64,000 nucleotides of DNA, from contig NZ_LMOO01000008.1 of assembly GCF_001424195.1 (NCBI RefSeq), forward strand, positions 310,001-374,000. The letters are read 5' to 3'. The translations under genes and the position numbers were made by a program. Positions 17,943-25,897 of the stretch are shown one piece after another (positions within the stretch are counted from its first letter, which is position 1; each line of letters opens with the position of its first letter). The notes under the pieces were generated by a model. The model made no database searches and had not been told where the DNA came from. It was given only the letters and a program-made list of their open reading frames with translations. This DNA comes from Cellulomonas sp. Leaf334. Its GTDB lineage: Bacteria; Actinomycetota; Actinomycetes; Actinomycetales; Cellulomonadaceae.

Positions 17943-18461
17943 CTACGCGCGGTCCAGCTCCGCACGGAAGGCGTCGAGCGCGGCGGCCGAGAAGAGCACG
18001 AACCGCACGAGCCCGACCTCGGACACGTCCTGCCACCCCCGGACCGTCCCGACGGCGATCCGAGCCACGTCCTCGACCGCCCAGCCGTACACGCCTGCGC
18101 TGACGGCAGGGAACGCCACGCTGGACGCCCCGAGCTCCACGGCGAGCTCCAGGGGCCGTGCGAAGCACGATGCCAGCAGCGCGGGGTCCGTCTGGCCCCG
18201 GTGCCGGTTCGGCCCGACGGTGTGGATCACCCACCGGGCGGGGAGCCTGAACCCGGGGGTCGCGACGGCGTCCCCGACGGGGAGCCCGTCCGGCAGCGTG
18301 GTCCGGCGCAGCTCCCGGCACGCGGCCAGGAGCTCGGGGCCTGCGGCGGCGTGGATCGCCCCGTCGACTCCCCCACCGCCGAGCAGGGACGAGTTCGCGG
18401 CGTTGACGACGACGTCGACGTCCTGCGTGGTGATGTCACCGAGAACGGCCTCGATCTGCAT
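17943..18461 (-). CDS. Macro domain protein (ADP-ribose/O-acetyl-ADP-ribose hydrolase type)
   Basis: A 172-aa stand-alone macro domain. VLGDITTQDVDVVVNAAN at the N-terminus and the glycine-rich GGGGVDGAIHAAAG phosphate loop are the ADP-ribose-binding signature; SVAFPAVSAGVYGW matches the second substrate loop. MacroD-type enzymes deacetylate O-acetyl-ADP-ribose and remove ADP-ribose from proteins. The ATG at 18461 gives the MQIEAVLGDI start expected for the fold. It lies just upstream of PIG-L, suggesting a small deacylation unit, but no shared pathway can be read from sequence. Confidence 0.88.
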   Translation of the reverse strand: MQIEAVLGDITTQDVDVVVNAANSSLLGGGGVDGAIHAAAGPELLAACRELRRTTLPDGLPVGDAVATPGFRLPARWVIHTVGPNRHRGQTDPALLASCFARPLELAVELGASSVAFPAVSAGVYGWAVEDVARIAVGTVRGWQDVSEVGLVRFVLFSAAALDAFRAELDRA

Positions 18462-18489
18462 CGAACCATCGTGACCCACGCACATGGGT

Positions 18490-18522
18490 AAGGCCCCTCG
18501 GACGCTTACTCCGAGGGGCCTT
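18490..18522. terminator. Terminator hairpin, copy 1 of a duplicated element
   Basis: AAGGCCCCTCGGA pairs perfectly with 18510-18522 around the 7-base loop CGCTTAC. The same 12-base arm core and loop recur at 19180-19212. It stands upstream of the macro-domain start, so it stops transcription between that gene and the gene-free region to its right. Confidence 0.8.
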
Positions 18523-19179
18523 CACCGGTTCCCAGGGTACAAGAGGCCCCCTGCCGGACGGGTGAACGACGCGCCCGTCGTCCACATCTTTCGTCCACAC
18601 CCCTGTGTCTACCGAGTGTTCACGCAGGCGAACCTGTGGACGAGGCTGTGGACGGAGCGGTGGACAAAGAAAGGTCCGAGAAGCCCTTGCGGCCCCCTAC
18701 CGAAGAGGGTTAGAAATCTCACATCGAGATCGACAGATCGAGAACCGCAGGCGAAGGATCCCTCCCGGGGAGACTGAAACCGCAGGTCAGGTGGCCTCTT
18801 CGGAGATCGCGTGGACCGGGTCGACGACCACTCGGACAGGGCCGGAACCTCGACGCACGGGTCCCTCCGGGGAGCCGAGCAGGCGGCGCAGAACGCCCTT
18901 CGGGGAGGTGGCGTCGGTGGGGACAGGCTGTGGATGTCGGACCGACCGGAGAACGGATGACCACATCGTCGTGGCAACGCGACGACCCGCGGATGACGAC
19001 GCGGGGGCCGTCAAGGACCGGAAGGTCGTTCGCAGTCGTCCCGCCCGCGGCGGGTCGTCGGTGCCGGAACCCCTCGGGGTGACCGCGTCGGCGACGAAAC
19101 CCGGGGTCGAGACGGAGCCGCACCGTCAGCGCGGCGCTGGTCACCGGTCCGCCGGTGACGCACGGCCTGCGAGCACGGA
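18523..19179. other. Gene-free region between two copies of the same terminator
   Basis: No frame here looks like protein: the readings are Arg/Ser/Pro-rich without domain features, and base composition is less GC-extreme than in neighbouring genes. It holds the DnaA-box-like cluster at 18578-18667 and a related TGTGGATGT at 18929-18937. Three variants of CTCCGGGGAG also occur, near 18764, 18868 and 18903. I looked for RNase P RNA, tmRNA and SRP RNA signatures and recognised none. An unrecognised ncRNA cannot be excluded. Confidence 0.55.
18578..18667. promoter_or_regulatory. Cluster of five DnaA-box-like 9-mers
   Basis: Two TCGTCCACA boxes face right (18578-18586, 18591-18599), followed by three on the other strand: TGTGGACGA (18635-18643), TGTGGACGG (18647-18655) and GGTGGACAA (18659-18667). 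Known actinobacterial boxes centre on TTGTCCACA with variation in the first three bases. Five in 90 bp of non-coding DNA exceeds what I would expect by chance. No dnaA or dnaN is in the window, so this is not evidently oriC. Confidence 0.5.
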
Positions 19180-19212
19180 AGGGCCCCTCGGACGCTTACT
19201 CCGAGGGGCCCT
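19180..19212. terminator. Terminator hairpin, copy 2 of a duplicated element
   Basis: AGGGCCCCTCGGA pairs perfectly with 19200-19212 around the loop CGCTTAC, identical in loop and nearly identical in stem to the hairpin at 18490-18522. It precedes the small membrane-protein gene at 19373 and closes the gene-free region on its right side. Confidence 0.8.
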
Positions 19213-19372
19213 CTCCGTTCGCTCCCACCGAATCGTTTTGGCTCGGGTGCCGAGCACCTCCTCTTGGCGTGGCGTTTCTCCCGTTTCGGTATGGTCCGTC
19301 CCGCCCGCGGAGCACCGATCGCGTGGGTGTGCATCAGTGCTGCCGCGCGGTCGCGGCCGGGGAGGGAGTGCC

Positions 19373-20014
19373 GTGGTGGCGATGGTGACGGAGCCCGCCG
19401 ACGTGGAGCGTCGGGCGACGGCCGGCAGGTGGGTGCTCCGCGGAGTCGGCGTCCTGGCCGTCATGACGGTGTGGGCGTTCCTCGTGGGCGCCACGCTGCT
19501 CCTCACGGGCAGCGGTGGGACCGCCGTGAGCACGGTGGTCGCCGTCACGGCGATGATGGTGGCGCTCGTCCCGACCTGGTTCCTGCTCCGCGCAGCCCCC
19601 TCCCGCGGGTGGTTCATGGCCCTCGCCGCGACGGTCCTGGTCGCGGTGGGGTTCAACCTGGGCGGGCTGGGCGGACCCAGCCTCGCGCGCATGACCAGCG
19701 TGGGGGCGTCGTTGCCCGTGGCGACCGGCGCCCAGCTGCTCACGGTGTCGAGCGTCGAGAACACCCTCTGCCTGCAGGAGTGCTCGCAGGTGTCGTACCT
19801 GTACGCGGTGCACGACTCCGGCACGGCACGAGCCGACGTCGGGACCGAGCTCCTGGCCCGCGGGTGGGAGGCGCTCGGCGACGGCGCGTACTGCCGGGAC
19901 CGGTTCGGGGTGCGCCTGACCGACACCGCCGACCCCGCGATCGACGACCCGCCGGCACCACCGCCCGGCATGGAGCTCCTGAGCGTCGCGACGAGCCGCT
20001 GCGGGGAGAGCTAG
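19373..20014 (+). CDS. Hypothetical membrane protein with three N-terminal helices
   Basis: A 213-aa protein I do not recognise. Residues about 18-45, 50-70 and 78-95 are hydrophobic helices; the rest is an extracytoplasmic-looking domain of about 110 residues with four cysteines, two of them close together (CLQECSQVSYLY). That pattern suggests a small disulfide-containing outer domain. The GTG at 19373 is preceded by GGAGGGAG at good spacing; the frame is open far upstream but that part is not protein-like. The stop TAG overlaps the stop of dtd on the opposite strand. Confidence 0.65.
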   Translation: MVAMVTEPADVERRATAGRWVLRGVGVLAVMTVWAFLVGATLLLTGSGGTAVSTVVAVTAMMVALVPTWFLLRAAPSRGWFMALAATVLVAVGFNLGGLGGPSLARMTSVGASLPVATGAQLLTVSSVENTLCLQECSQVSYLYAVHDSGTARADVGTELLARGWEALGDGAYCRDRFGVRLTDTADPAIDDPPAPPPGMELLSVATSRCGES

Positions 20015-20448
20015 GCGTCGGGCACCGACTCCAGGAGGATCGTCACGGGTCCGTCGTTGACCAGCTCGACGGCCATGTCCGCCCCGAACACCCCGGTGGC
20101 CACCTCGAGCCCGCGAGCGCGCAGGGCCTCCACGACGGCGTCGACCAGCGGCTGCGCGACCGGCCCGGGCGCCGCCGCGTTCCAGGTGGGCCGCCGGCCC
20201 TTGCGGGTGTCGGCGTAGAGCGTGAACTGGCTCACGACGAGCACGGGTGCGCCGACGTCCACAGCGCACTGCTCGTCCCGCAGGATGCGCAGCTCGGCGA
20301 TCTTCCGGGCGACGAGCTCGACCTGCGCGGGACCGTCGCCGGGCGTCACGCCGACCAGTGCCACCAGTCCGGGCCGGTCGATCGCGCCGACCAGGACACC
20401 GTCGACCGTGACGGACGCGCGCGTGACGCGCTGGACGACGGCCCTCAT
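20011..20448 (-). CDS. dtd: D-aminoacyl-tRNA deacylase
   Basis: A 145-aa Dtd enzyme, which hydrolyses D-aminoacyl-tRNAs and mischarged Gly-tRNA-Ala in translation proofreading. The starting MRAVVQRVTRASVTV, the SQFTLYADTRKGRRP motif and the late NDGPVTI segment with the Gly-cisPro hook are diagnostic. Length is standard. The ATG overlaps the TGA of the asparaginase gene (ATGA), so it is translated as the last gene of the DUF2516-asparaginase-dtd unit. Confidence 0.95.
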   Translation of the reverse strand: MRAVVQRVTRASVTVDGVLVGAIDRPGLVALVGVTPGDGPAQVELVARKIAELRILRDEQCAVDVGAPVLVVSQFTLYADTRKGRRPTWNAAAPGPVAQPLVDAVVEALRARGLEVATGVFGADMAVELVNDGPVTILLESVPDA

Positions 20449-21407
20449 GCGCCGAAGGTCGCGACGACCTCGCCGACGGCTCGGCCGTGGCCCAGGACGG
20501 GCGTCAGGGCGACGGCCTCGACCAGCGCGCGATCGACACCCGCCACGGTGAGCGCGGCCGCGAGCACGGCGGGCCGGGGCCGGGACGACCCGTCGAGGAT
20601 CTTCAGCGCGACCGCACCGCCGTCCGGCAGGCCGGCGGCGTAGACGCCGTCGGCACCGTCCTTGGCGACGAGGCCCGGAACCGCCTCCATGAACCGCGTG
20701 GCGTCCCGACCGGTGCCGGCGACGTGCCACGGGTGCGTCGACATCGCGCGCCCGGTACGCCGCGGGAGCCCGGCACCGGACGCGAGGGCGGCGAACGAGC
20801 GGGCGAGCCCGCGCAGCGTCGTCGAGAACAGCGGTGCGCCGCAGCCGTCGACGGTCGCCAGCTCCACGGGCACCCCGGTGAGCTCGCCGACGACGTCACG
20901 CGTCGCCACCTGCAACGGGTGCTCCGGGTCGAGGTAGTCCTGGGTCGGCCACCCCGCGGCGACACAGGTCGCGAGCATCCCGGCGTGCTTGCCGGAGCAG
21001 TTCTGGGTGAGCGGCTCGGTGCCGTGCCCGTCGGCGCGCCGCCGCCACGCGGAGTCGGGGTCCAGGGGCCAGTCGGGTGTGTTCCGCAGGTCGTCGGCAC
21101 CCAGTCCTGCCGCCGCGAGGATGTCGCGCACGACGTCGAGGTGCGCGGGCTCGGCGTTGTGGCTCGCACACACCAGGGCGAGCTCGGCGCCGTCGACGTC
21201 GAGCCCCGCGCGCAGCATCGCGACCGCCTGCAACGGCTTGAGCGACGACCGCGCCCACATCGTCGCGTCGGGGTCACCCAGGGCGAACCGCTGCGACCCG
21301 TCGGGTGCGAGCACCACGACGTGGCCGGTGTGCACCGACTCCACCAGTCCCCCGCGCAGCACCCGCGCGAGCGGGACCGCGGCGGCGCCGATGTCGGGCA
21401 CGCTCAC
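20445..21407 (-). CDS. L-asparaginase, ReAV/AspG II-like family
   Basis: A 320-aa protein of the asparaginase II family typified by the Rhizobium etli inducible enzyme, unrelated to EcAII. The tandem Ser-Lys active site is visible: S54 and K57 in RSSLKPLQ, and S82 in ASHNAE. The probable metal site comprises C137 and K140 in NCSGKHAGM, and C189 in DGCGAPLFS. It hydrolyses asparagine to aspartate and ammonia in the cytoplasm. The GTG at 21407 overlaps the DUF2516 stop (GTGA), which fixes the start. Confidence 0.88.
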   Translation of the reverse strand: MSVPDIGAAAVPLARVLRGGLVESVHTGHVVVLAPDGSQRFALGDPDATMWARSSLKPLQAVAMLRAGLDVDGAELALVCASHNAEPAHLDVVRDILAAAGLGADDLRNTPDWPLDPDSAWRRRADGHGTEPLTQNCSGKHAGMLATCVAAGWPTQDYLDPEHPLQVATRDVVGELTGVPVELATVDGCGAPLFSTTLRGLARSFAALASGAGLPRRTGRAMSTHPWHVAGTGRDATRFMEAVPGLVAKDGADGVYAAGLPDGGAVALKILDGSSRPRPAVLAAALTVAGVDRALVEAVALTPVLGHGRAVGEVVATFGA

Positions 21408-21745
21408 CAGCCGCCGGAGGGGCCGGACGGTCCGCGGGGTCCGCGGCGGCCGCCGGAGTACGGGGCGACGGCGGGCTTCACGTCGACCAGGTACACGATC
21501 GCGCCGACCGCGGCGAGCAGCGCGAGGAACGACGGGAGGTGCGGCACCCCGGGGATCGGGATCACGCTGAACGACACGGCCGTGGCGACGCCGACGATCG
21601 CTCCCCAGAACCCCTTGGTCCGCTTCCCCGCCTGCGGGAACGCGCTCGACGGCCGCCGGAGCAGGTCGATCAGCGCCCACAGGCTCAGCCCGAAGATGGC
21701 GACGTAGAAGACGATGAAGATGACGACCTGCAGGCTCGCGATCAC
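21404..21745 (-). CDS. DUF2516 family membrane protein
   Basis: A 113-aa small actinobacterial membrane protein with two hydrophobic segments (about 5-28 and 66-88) separated by an RRPSSAFPQAGKRTKGFW loop, then a Gly/Pro/Arg-rich tail. The loop and helix pattern are those of DUF2516. Function unknown. The gene heads a three-gene unit with asparaginase and dtd, its stop overlapping the asparaginase GTG. Confidence 0.85.
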   Translation of the reverse strand: MIASLQVVIFIVFYVAIFGLSLWALIDLLRRPSSAFPQAGKRTKGFWGAIVGVATAVSFSVIPIPGVPHLPSFLALLAAVGAIVYLVDVKPAVAPYSGGRRGPRGPSGPSGGW

Positions 21746-21764
21746 GGGGCGAGCCTACGAGACA

Positions 21765-22184
21765 TCAGGGGACGACGAGCAGGCCCTCGGCACGCGCCGC
21801 GGCCGCGAGGTGCTCGTCCCACGCGGCGACGACGAGGTCCGGCGACCGCAGCTCCAGGGCGGAGGCGAGGTGCAGGGCGTCCGCGGCGCGCAGCGGGTGG
21901 CGCCCGACGAGCGCGGCGGCCGACGCCGTGACGACGTCGCGCAGCTCGATCACGTGCAGCCCGGGCCACAGCCGATCCCACGCCGCGAGCGCCTGTGCCG
22001 CGGCCTCGTCGTCGAGCCGACCCGCGCGCCGGCCACCGGCCAGCACCGCCCGCACCTCGGCGTCGGCGAGCCGGGACGTGACGACGAGGTCGGCGCCGTC
22101 CCACAGCGCCACGACCAGCGCGGTACCAGGCTCGGCGACGCACAGCTTCACCAGCGCGCTGGTGTCGAGGTAGACGACCGCCAT
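21765..22184 (-). CDS. vapC: PIN-domain toxin (VapC family)
   Basis: A 139-aa PIN-domain ribonuclease. The first acidic residue is in VVYLDTSALVK (D7), the second in the SRLADAEVRAVL helix, and the third in PLRAADALHLASAL, giving the Mg2+-binding triad. VapC toxins cut tRNA or rRNA when released from the antitoxin. The ATG at 22184 lies one base after the antitoxin TGA, the standard antitoxin-toxin order. Likely autoregulated by the complex. Confidence 0.88.
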   Translation of the reverse strand: MAVVYLDTSALVKLCVAEPGTALVVALWDGADLVVTSRLADAEVRAVLAGGRRAGRLDDEAAAQALAAWDRLWPGLHVIELRDVVTASAAALVGRHPLRAADALHLASALELRSPDLVVAAWDEHLAAAARAEGLLVVP

Positions 22185-22185
22185 C

Positions 22186-22455
22186 TCAGCGTCGCAGCCG
22201 GCGGACCAGGTCCGAGACCCCACCCTTGGCTGCCGGGGCGCCGCGCTCCGTGGACGACCGCGCCGGTGGGCGCGGTGCCGGGGCGGGCGTCAGCAGCCCG
22301 TCCCGCTCCAGCCGCGTCAGCAGGTCCGCCGCCGCGATGCCGCTGAGCCTCGCCACCGGGATCCCGCGCTCGGTGATGACCACGTCCTCCCCGGCGCGTG
22401 CGGCCTCGATCCACTGCCTGAGCTCTGCGCGCAACGCGCTGACCGAGACGTCCAC
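22186..22455 (-). CDS. Phd/YefM-type antitoxin
   Basis: An 89-aa antitoxin partner of the PIN toxin. Residues 1-50 form the Phd-fold DNA-binding domain (MDVSVSALRAELRQWIE, then VVITERGIPVARLSG); the rest is a disordered, basic tail expected to wrap and inhibit the toxin. It is encoded immediately before vapC with no spacing. Probably represses its own promoter. Confidence 0.87.
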   Translation of the reverse strand: MDVSVSALRAELRQWIEAARAGEDVVITERGIPVARLSGIAAADLLTRLERDGLLTPAPAPRPPARSSTERGAPAAKGGVSDLVRRLRR

Positions 22456-22488
22456 GCAGCGACCGTACCGAACCCGCGGCTCCGCGGG

Positions 22489-23589
22489 TCAGATCTCCGG
22501 CAGGGAGTCTCGGGCGACCTGCGGGTCGACGCCCGCCGCCTCCAGGAGGTCGACCACCAGCGAGCGGTGCAGCAGCACGAGGCTCTGCACCTGCCAGTCG
22601 AGGGCGGCCAGCCGGAACGGGTCGAGCGCACCGGAGACCGCCAGCAGCAGCGTCCGCGCGCGCTCGGGGTCCCGGCCCGCGCCGAGGGCTGCGGCGAGCT
22701 CGTCGACGGCCACGGCGGTGGCCTCCACCTGGACGGCGATCGTCGTCATGTCGTGCGTCTGCGCCTCGACCGCCGCGAGGCAGCGTCGCGCCAGCACCCG
22801 GGCGTTGCGCATGGCCCGGTCGACGAGGACCGCGTCGGCGGCGAGCCCGGCCAGCTCCTCGCGGTGCTTACGGATGGTCGGGGACACGCGGGCCAGCTCG
22901 CCCGCGTTGGTCGCCGTCTCGGACCACTCGTCGAGCGCCGGCTGGGACGCCCGCCCCCGCACGAGTGCGTCCTCGACGTCCGCCGTCGACCCCGCGCGCA
23001 GACCGCGCGCCAGGACGCGCAGCACGCCCGCCAGGTCCTCGACCGCAGCGCGGGCCAGGGTCCGGGGGTGCCGACGGGGGTCGCTCGGGGTGAGCAGCGC
23101 GACCGCGAGCGCCACGGCACCGCCGATCGCGGCGTCGATCCACCGGCCGACGGGCCCCCCGGTCGCGGAGATCGCCGGCAGGCCCACGATGACGAGCGCC
23201 TGCACGCCCGCCTGCGTGGTGAGCATCCCCCCGCGGTCGATGAACCGCGCGATGATCGCGGCCAGGAACAGGACGACGGCCACCTGCCACGCGCCGTTCC
23301 CGATGAGGTGCACCAGCAGGTCCCCGAGCGCGACCCCGATGGCCACGCCGACGGCCAGCTCGGCGACCCGTCGGACCGACCGGTCCGTGGTGAACCCGAG
23401 CGCGATCCACGCGCTGACGGGTGCGAAGAACGGGTACGGGTGCCCGATCGCGTACTTGGCGATGGCGAACGCGATCGCCGCCGCGATCGACGCCTGCAGG
23501 ATCGGGAACCACGCAGCGCGGACGCGCGCCCAGCCCTGGCGCACCCGGATCTCGACGACGACGCGCGCACGCGAGTCGGAACCGGTCAC
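22489..23589 (-). CDS. FUSC family / aromatic acid exporter-like membrane protein
   Basis: A 366-aa protein with six to seven N-terminal membrane segments (about 30-185) and a long cytoplasmic helical domain. Features such as HPYPFFAPVSAWIALGFTTDRS and the alternating helices RVAELAVGVAIGVALGDLL mark the FUSC/ArAE group of proton-driven organic acid exporters. The GTG at 23589 overlaps the stop of ygfZ (GTGA). Substrate unknown. The following helical domain is rich in Ala, Leu and Arg and may form a coiled coil. Confidence 0.8.
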   Translation of the reverse strand: MTGSDSRARVVVEIRVRQGWARVRAAWFPILQASIAAAIAFAIAKYAIGHPYPFFAPVSAWIALGFTTDRSVRRVAELAVGVAIGVALGDLLVHLIGNGAWQVAVVLFLAAIIARFIDRGGMLTTQAGVQALVIVGLPAISATGGPVGRWIDAAIGGAVALAVALLTPSDPRRHPRTLARAAVEDLAGVLRVLARGLRAGSTADVEDALVRGRASQPALDEWSETATNAGELARVSPTIRKHREELAGLAADAVLVDRAMRNARVLARRCLAAVEAQTHDMTTIAVQVEATAVAVDELAAALGAGRDPERARTLLLAVSGALDPFRLAALDWQVQSLVLLHRSLVVDLLEAAGVDPQVARDSLPEI

Positions 23590-24773
23590 AGCATCGGGTG
23601 CTGCCCCAGGCCGCGGGTCAGGGGTCCGCGGGCCGCCGGCCGGTCCACGGACACACCGTCGCCCGGGACGATCTGCTCCTGCCCGGCCGCGACGGACCCG
23701 GCCTCGGACTCGACGACGAGCTCCGCGTCCGCGGGCACGGACCGCTTGACCACTGCCAGCGCGACCGGACCGAGCTCGTGGTGGCGCGCGACGGTGGTGA
23801 CGTGCCCGACGACCCGGCCCGGTTCCTGCGAGTCGGCCGTCTTCACCACGTCGTGCACGGACGCGCCGGGTTCGGGCAGCAGGTGCCCGGACCCGTCGAG
23901 GTGCAGCATCACGAGGCGACGGGGGGGTCGGCCGAGGTTGTGCACGCGCGCGACGGACTCCTGCCCGCGGTAGCAGCCCTTCGTCAGGTGCACCGCGGTG
24001 CGCAACCAGTCGAGCTCGTGCGGGATGGTCCGGTGGTCGGCCTCGTGGGACGCGCGCGGACGCCACGCCTCGACGCGGGCGGCCTCACTGGCCCAGGTGC
24101 CCACGAGCGGCCAGCCGGCGGCCTCCCGTGCGCGCACCTCCTCGACCAGCCGGTCGCGCGGGACCAGCACGAGCCGCCAGTCGCGGTCGGCGCCGGGGTG
24201 CTCGTCGTCGGCGGGCCCGTACCGGGTGCCACCGGTCGCCGTGGTGGGCCACGGGTCGCGCCAGGTGATCGGCTCGTCGGGCGTGCCCTCCGCGTCGACG
24301 GGCTCGCCGATGGCGGCCCAGTCGTCGGTCGCGTCGACGATCTCCACGCGCAGCATGAACTTCATCCGGTTCAGCCACGCCGCCAGCGCGATCGGCGTCT
24401 CGGTGATCAGCCAGGTGGTCTCGCCGTCGTCGACGACTGCCGCGGCGTGCTCGACGTGCCCCTGCGGGCTGAGCACCAGCAGCTCCGTCGAGGTCCGCGG
24501 CGTCAGCGCGGTCAGCTCCTGCGTGGTGATGGAGTTCAGCCAGGTCAGCCGGTCGGGGCCGGTGACGGTGACGACGCCGAGGTGCGACTGGTCCACGACG
24601 GCACCGCCGCGGGACAGGGCGCGCTGCTCGGCGGTGGGGTCGCCGTAGTGCCATGCGACCCCGTCGTCGGGGCCGGCCCCCCGGACTGCACCTCGTCGGG
24701 CCAGCAAGGGACTGACGTGACGGGGAGGCTCGCCGTGTGCGGAAGGCGTCTCGACGGGAACGTCGGTGGTCAT
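23586..24773 (-). CDS. ygfZ: Folate-binding Fe-S maturation protein YgfZ/GcvT-like
   Basis: A 395-aa aminomethyltransferase-fold protein. The invariant YgfZ motif KGCYRGQE is present near residue 270, with the conserved cysteine. YgfZ binds tetrahydrofolate and supports assembly or repair of certain [4Fe-4S] enzymes. The ATG at 24773 overlaps the stop of the FABP gene. The N-terminal about 40 residues are an extension rich in Pro and Arg. Downstream it is coupled to the FUSC gene. Confidence 0.88.
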   Translation of the reverse strand: MTTDVPVETPSAHGEPPRHVSPLLARRGAVRGAGPDDGVAWHYGDPTAEQRALSRGGAVVDQSHLGVVTVTGPDRLTWLNSITTQELTALTPRTSTELLVLSPQGHVEHAAAVVDDGETTWLITETPIALAAWLNRMKFMLRVEIVDATDDWAAIGEPVDAEGTPDEPITWRDPWPTTATGGTRYGPADDEHPGADRDWRLVLVPRDRLVEEVRAREAAGWPLVGTWASEAARVEAWRPRASHEADHRTIPHELDWLRTAVHLTKGCYRGQESVARVHNLGRPPRRLVMLHLDGSGHLLPEPGASVHDVVKTADSQEPGRVVGHVTTVARHHELGPVALAVVKRSVPADAELVVESEAGSVAAGQEQIVPGDGVSVDRPAARGPLTRGLGQHPML

Positions 24774-25351
24774 CAGGCCTCGTCGTCGGTGAGGGCCTCG
24801 ACGCGCGCGAGGCGGCCGGAGGCGTAGGACTGCATAGGGTGACCGAACGCGGCGATGTCGTGCGCCCACATGAGCTCGCCGTTGACGAGCCCGTACAGGC
24901 GCTTGCCGGCACTGACGTCGGCCCCGGAGGCCGTGCGCACGATGGCGTCGCTCACCAGGTCGATGCGTCCCTTGCCGACCGCCCCGATGTACACGGCGAC
25001 GTGTCCCGACGGGTCCGCGACGAGGAGCTCCACGGCATGCTGGTCCTCGGTCAGCCCCCAGTCCGCGGGCCGCTCGGGCGGGATCCGCCAGTAGCCGGAC
25101 TCGGTCTGCCAGACGGGCGCGGGCGGCTCGTCCTCCAGTGCAGCGGTGCTGGACGGCGCCACGACGAGGCGGATGGTCGACGTGTACGACAGGTACGGCC
25201 CGCCGTCGCTGGCGATGACGATCTCCTGCGTGAACGTCGCCTCGTCGATACCGGGGTAGTCGACGACGCCCTCACCGCGCCACGTGCCGACGAGCCACGC
25301 GAGCGGGTACACCTCGGGAGCGAGACCCTCGGGGTCGAGGACGAACGGCAT
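24773..25351 (-). CDS. FABP-like / nitrobindin-family protein (DUF1794)
   Basis: A 192-aa lipocalin-like beta-barrel protein related to mycobacterial Rv0813c and the nitrobindins. The family signature WLVGTWRGEG is near residue 20. Haem-binding nitrobindins carry a His near the C-terminus; the matching segment here, MQSYASGRLAR, has Tyr instead, suggesting this clade does not bind haem in the usual way. Start ATG at 25351 has GGGAGG upstream. Position close to thioredoxin and glnR repeats the mycobacterial neighbourhood. Ligand unknown. Confidence 0.8.
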   Translation of the reverse strand: MPFVLDPEGLAPEVYPLAWLVGTWRGEGVVDYPGIDEATFTQEIVIASDGGPYLSYTSTIRLVVAPSSTAALEDEPPAPVWQTESGYWRIPPERPADWGLTEDQHAVELLVADPSGHVAVYIGAVGKGRIDLVSDAIVRTASGADVSAGKRLYGLVNGELMWAHDIAAFGHPMQSYASGRLARVEALTDDEA

Positions 25352-25377
25352 GGAGCCTCCCAGCATCACGGCAGACG

Positions 25378-25485
25378 TCAGCGCTGGCCCTTGTAGAGCC
25401 GGTACACGACGAAGACGGAGAACCAACCGATCACCAGTGTCGCCGCGACCAGCAGGCCGATGAAGAAGATCTCGAGCCCAGTCAT
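25378..25485 (-). CDS. 35-aa single-pass membrane protein
   Basis: A short open frame starting MTGLEIFFIGLLVAATLVIG and ending with a basic VYRLYKGQR tail. Residues 5-28 form one hydrophobic helix, so a small single-pass protein with a cytoplasmic C-terminus is likely. It lies 26 bp upstream of the FABP gene on the same strand and 40 bp from the divergent DsrE gene, filling what would otherwise be an empty leader. No function known; composition strongly favours real coding. Confidence 0.65.
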   Translation of the reverse strand: MTGLEIFFIGLLVAATLVIGWFSVFVVYRLYKGQR

Positions 25486-25525
25486 GCCGACGATCCTAAC
25501 GAGCACTGACCCCTAACCTGTTCCG

Positions 25526-25897
25526 ATGAGTCCTACGCCACGTCCCCTGGTGATCAAGACCACGTCCGGCACCGACCGTCCGGAGGCCACCAACCAGGCG
25601 TTCACCGTGGCTGCTGCCGCCGTCGCGGCCGGTGCGGACGTCAGCCTGTGGCTCACGGGCGAGTCGGCGTGGTTCGGGCTCCCGGGGCGCGCGGCCGACC
25701 TCGTCCTGGAGCACGCGACCCCCCTGGGCGAGCTGTTGGACCTGGTGCTCGAGGGCGGCCGCGTGACCGTGTGCACGCAGTGCGCCGCCCGCCGGGGCAT
25801 CGGTCCGCAGGACGTGCTGCCGGGCGTCCGGATCGCCGGCGCGGCCGTGTTCGTCGAGGAGTCCCTGGCGGAGCGGGCCCAGGCGCTCGTCTACTAG
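25526..25897 (+). CDS. DsrE family protein
   Basis: A 123-aa DsrE/F-like protein. The start LVIKTTSGTDRPE and the alternating helix/strand pattern are typical of the fold, and C83 and C86 in VTVCTQCAARRG sit where sulfur-relay members carry the active cysteine. A role in persulfide or sulfur handling is possible but not shown. It converges with the DUF4395 gene, their TAG stops overlapping by 4 bp. Its neighbours (DUF4395, thioredoxin) are also thiol-linked. Confidence 0.8.
   Translation: MSPTPRPLVIKTTSGTDRPEATNQAFTVAAAAVAAGADVSLWLTGESAWFGLPGRAADLVLEHATPLGELLDLVLEGGRVTVCTQCAARRGIGPQDVLPGVRIAGAAVFVEESLAERAQALVY

Noticed and set aside
18578..18667. Chromosomal origin oriC
   Set aside because: dnaA and dnaN are not adjacent, and no AT-rich unwinding region is seen. 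The boxes are more likely a DnaA-binding site away from oriC.
18523..19179. RNase P RNA, tmRNA or SRP RNA
   Set aside because: None of the conserved core sequences of these RNAs was found. A novel RNA cannot be ruled out.
18605..19372. Upstream extension of the membrane protein gene at 19373
   Set aside because: The frame is open but the wording is not protein-like, it crosses a terminator hairpin, and a strong ribosome-binding site precedes GTG 19373.
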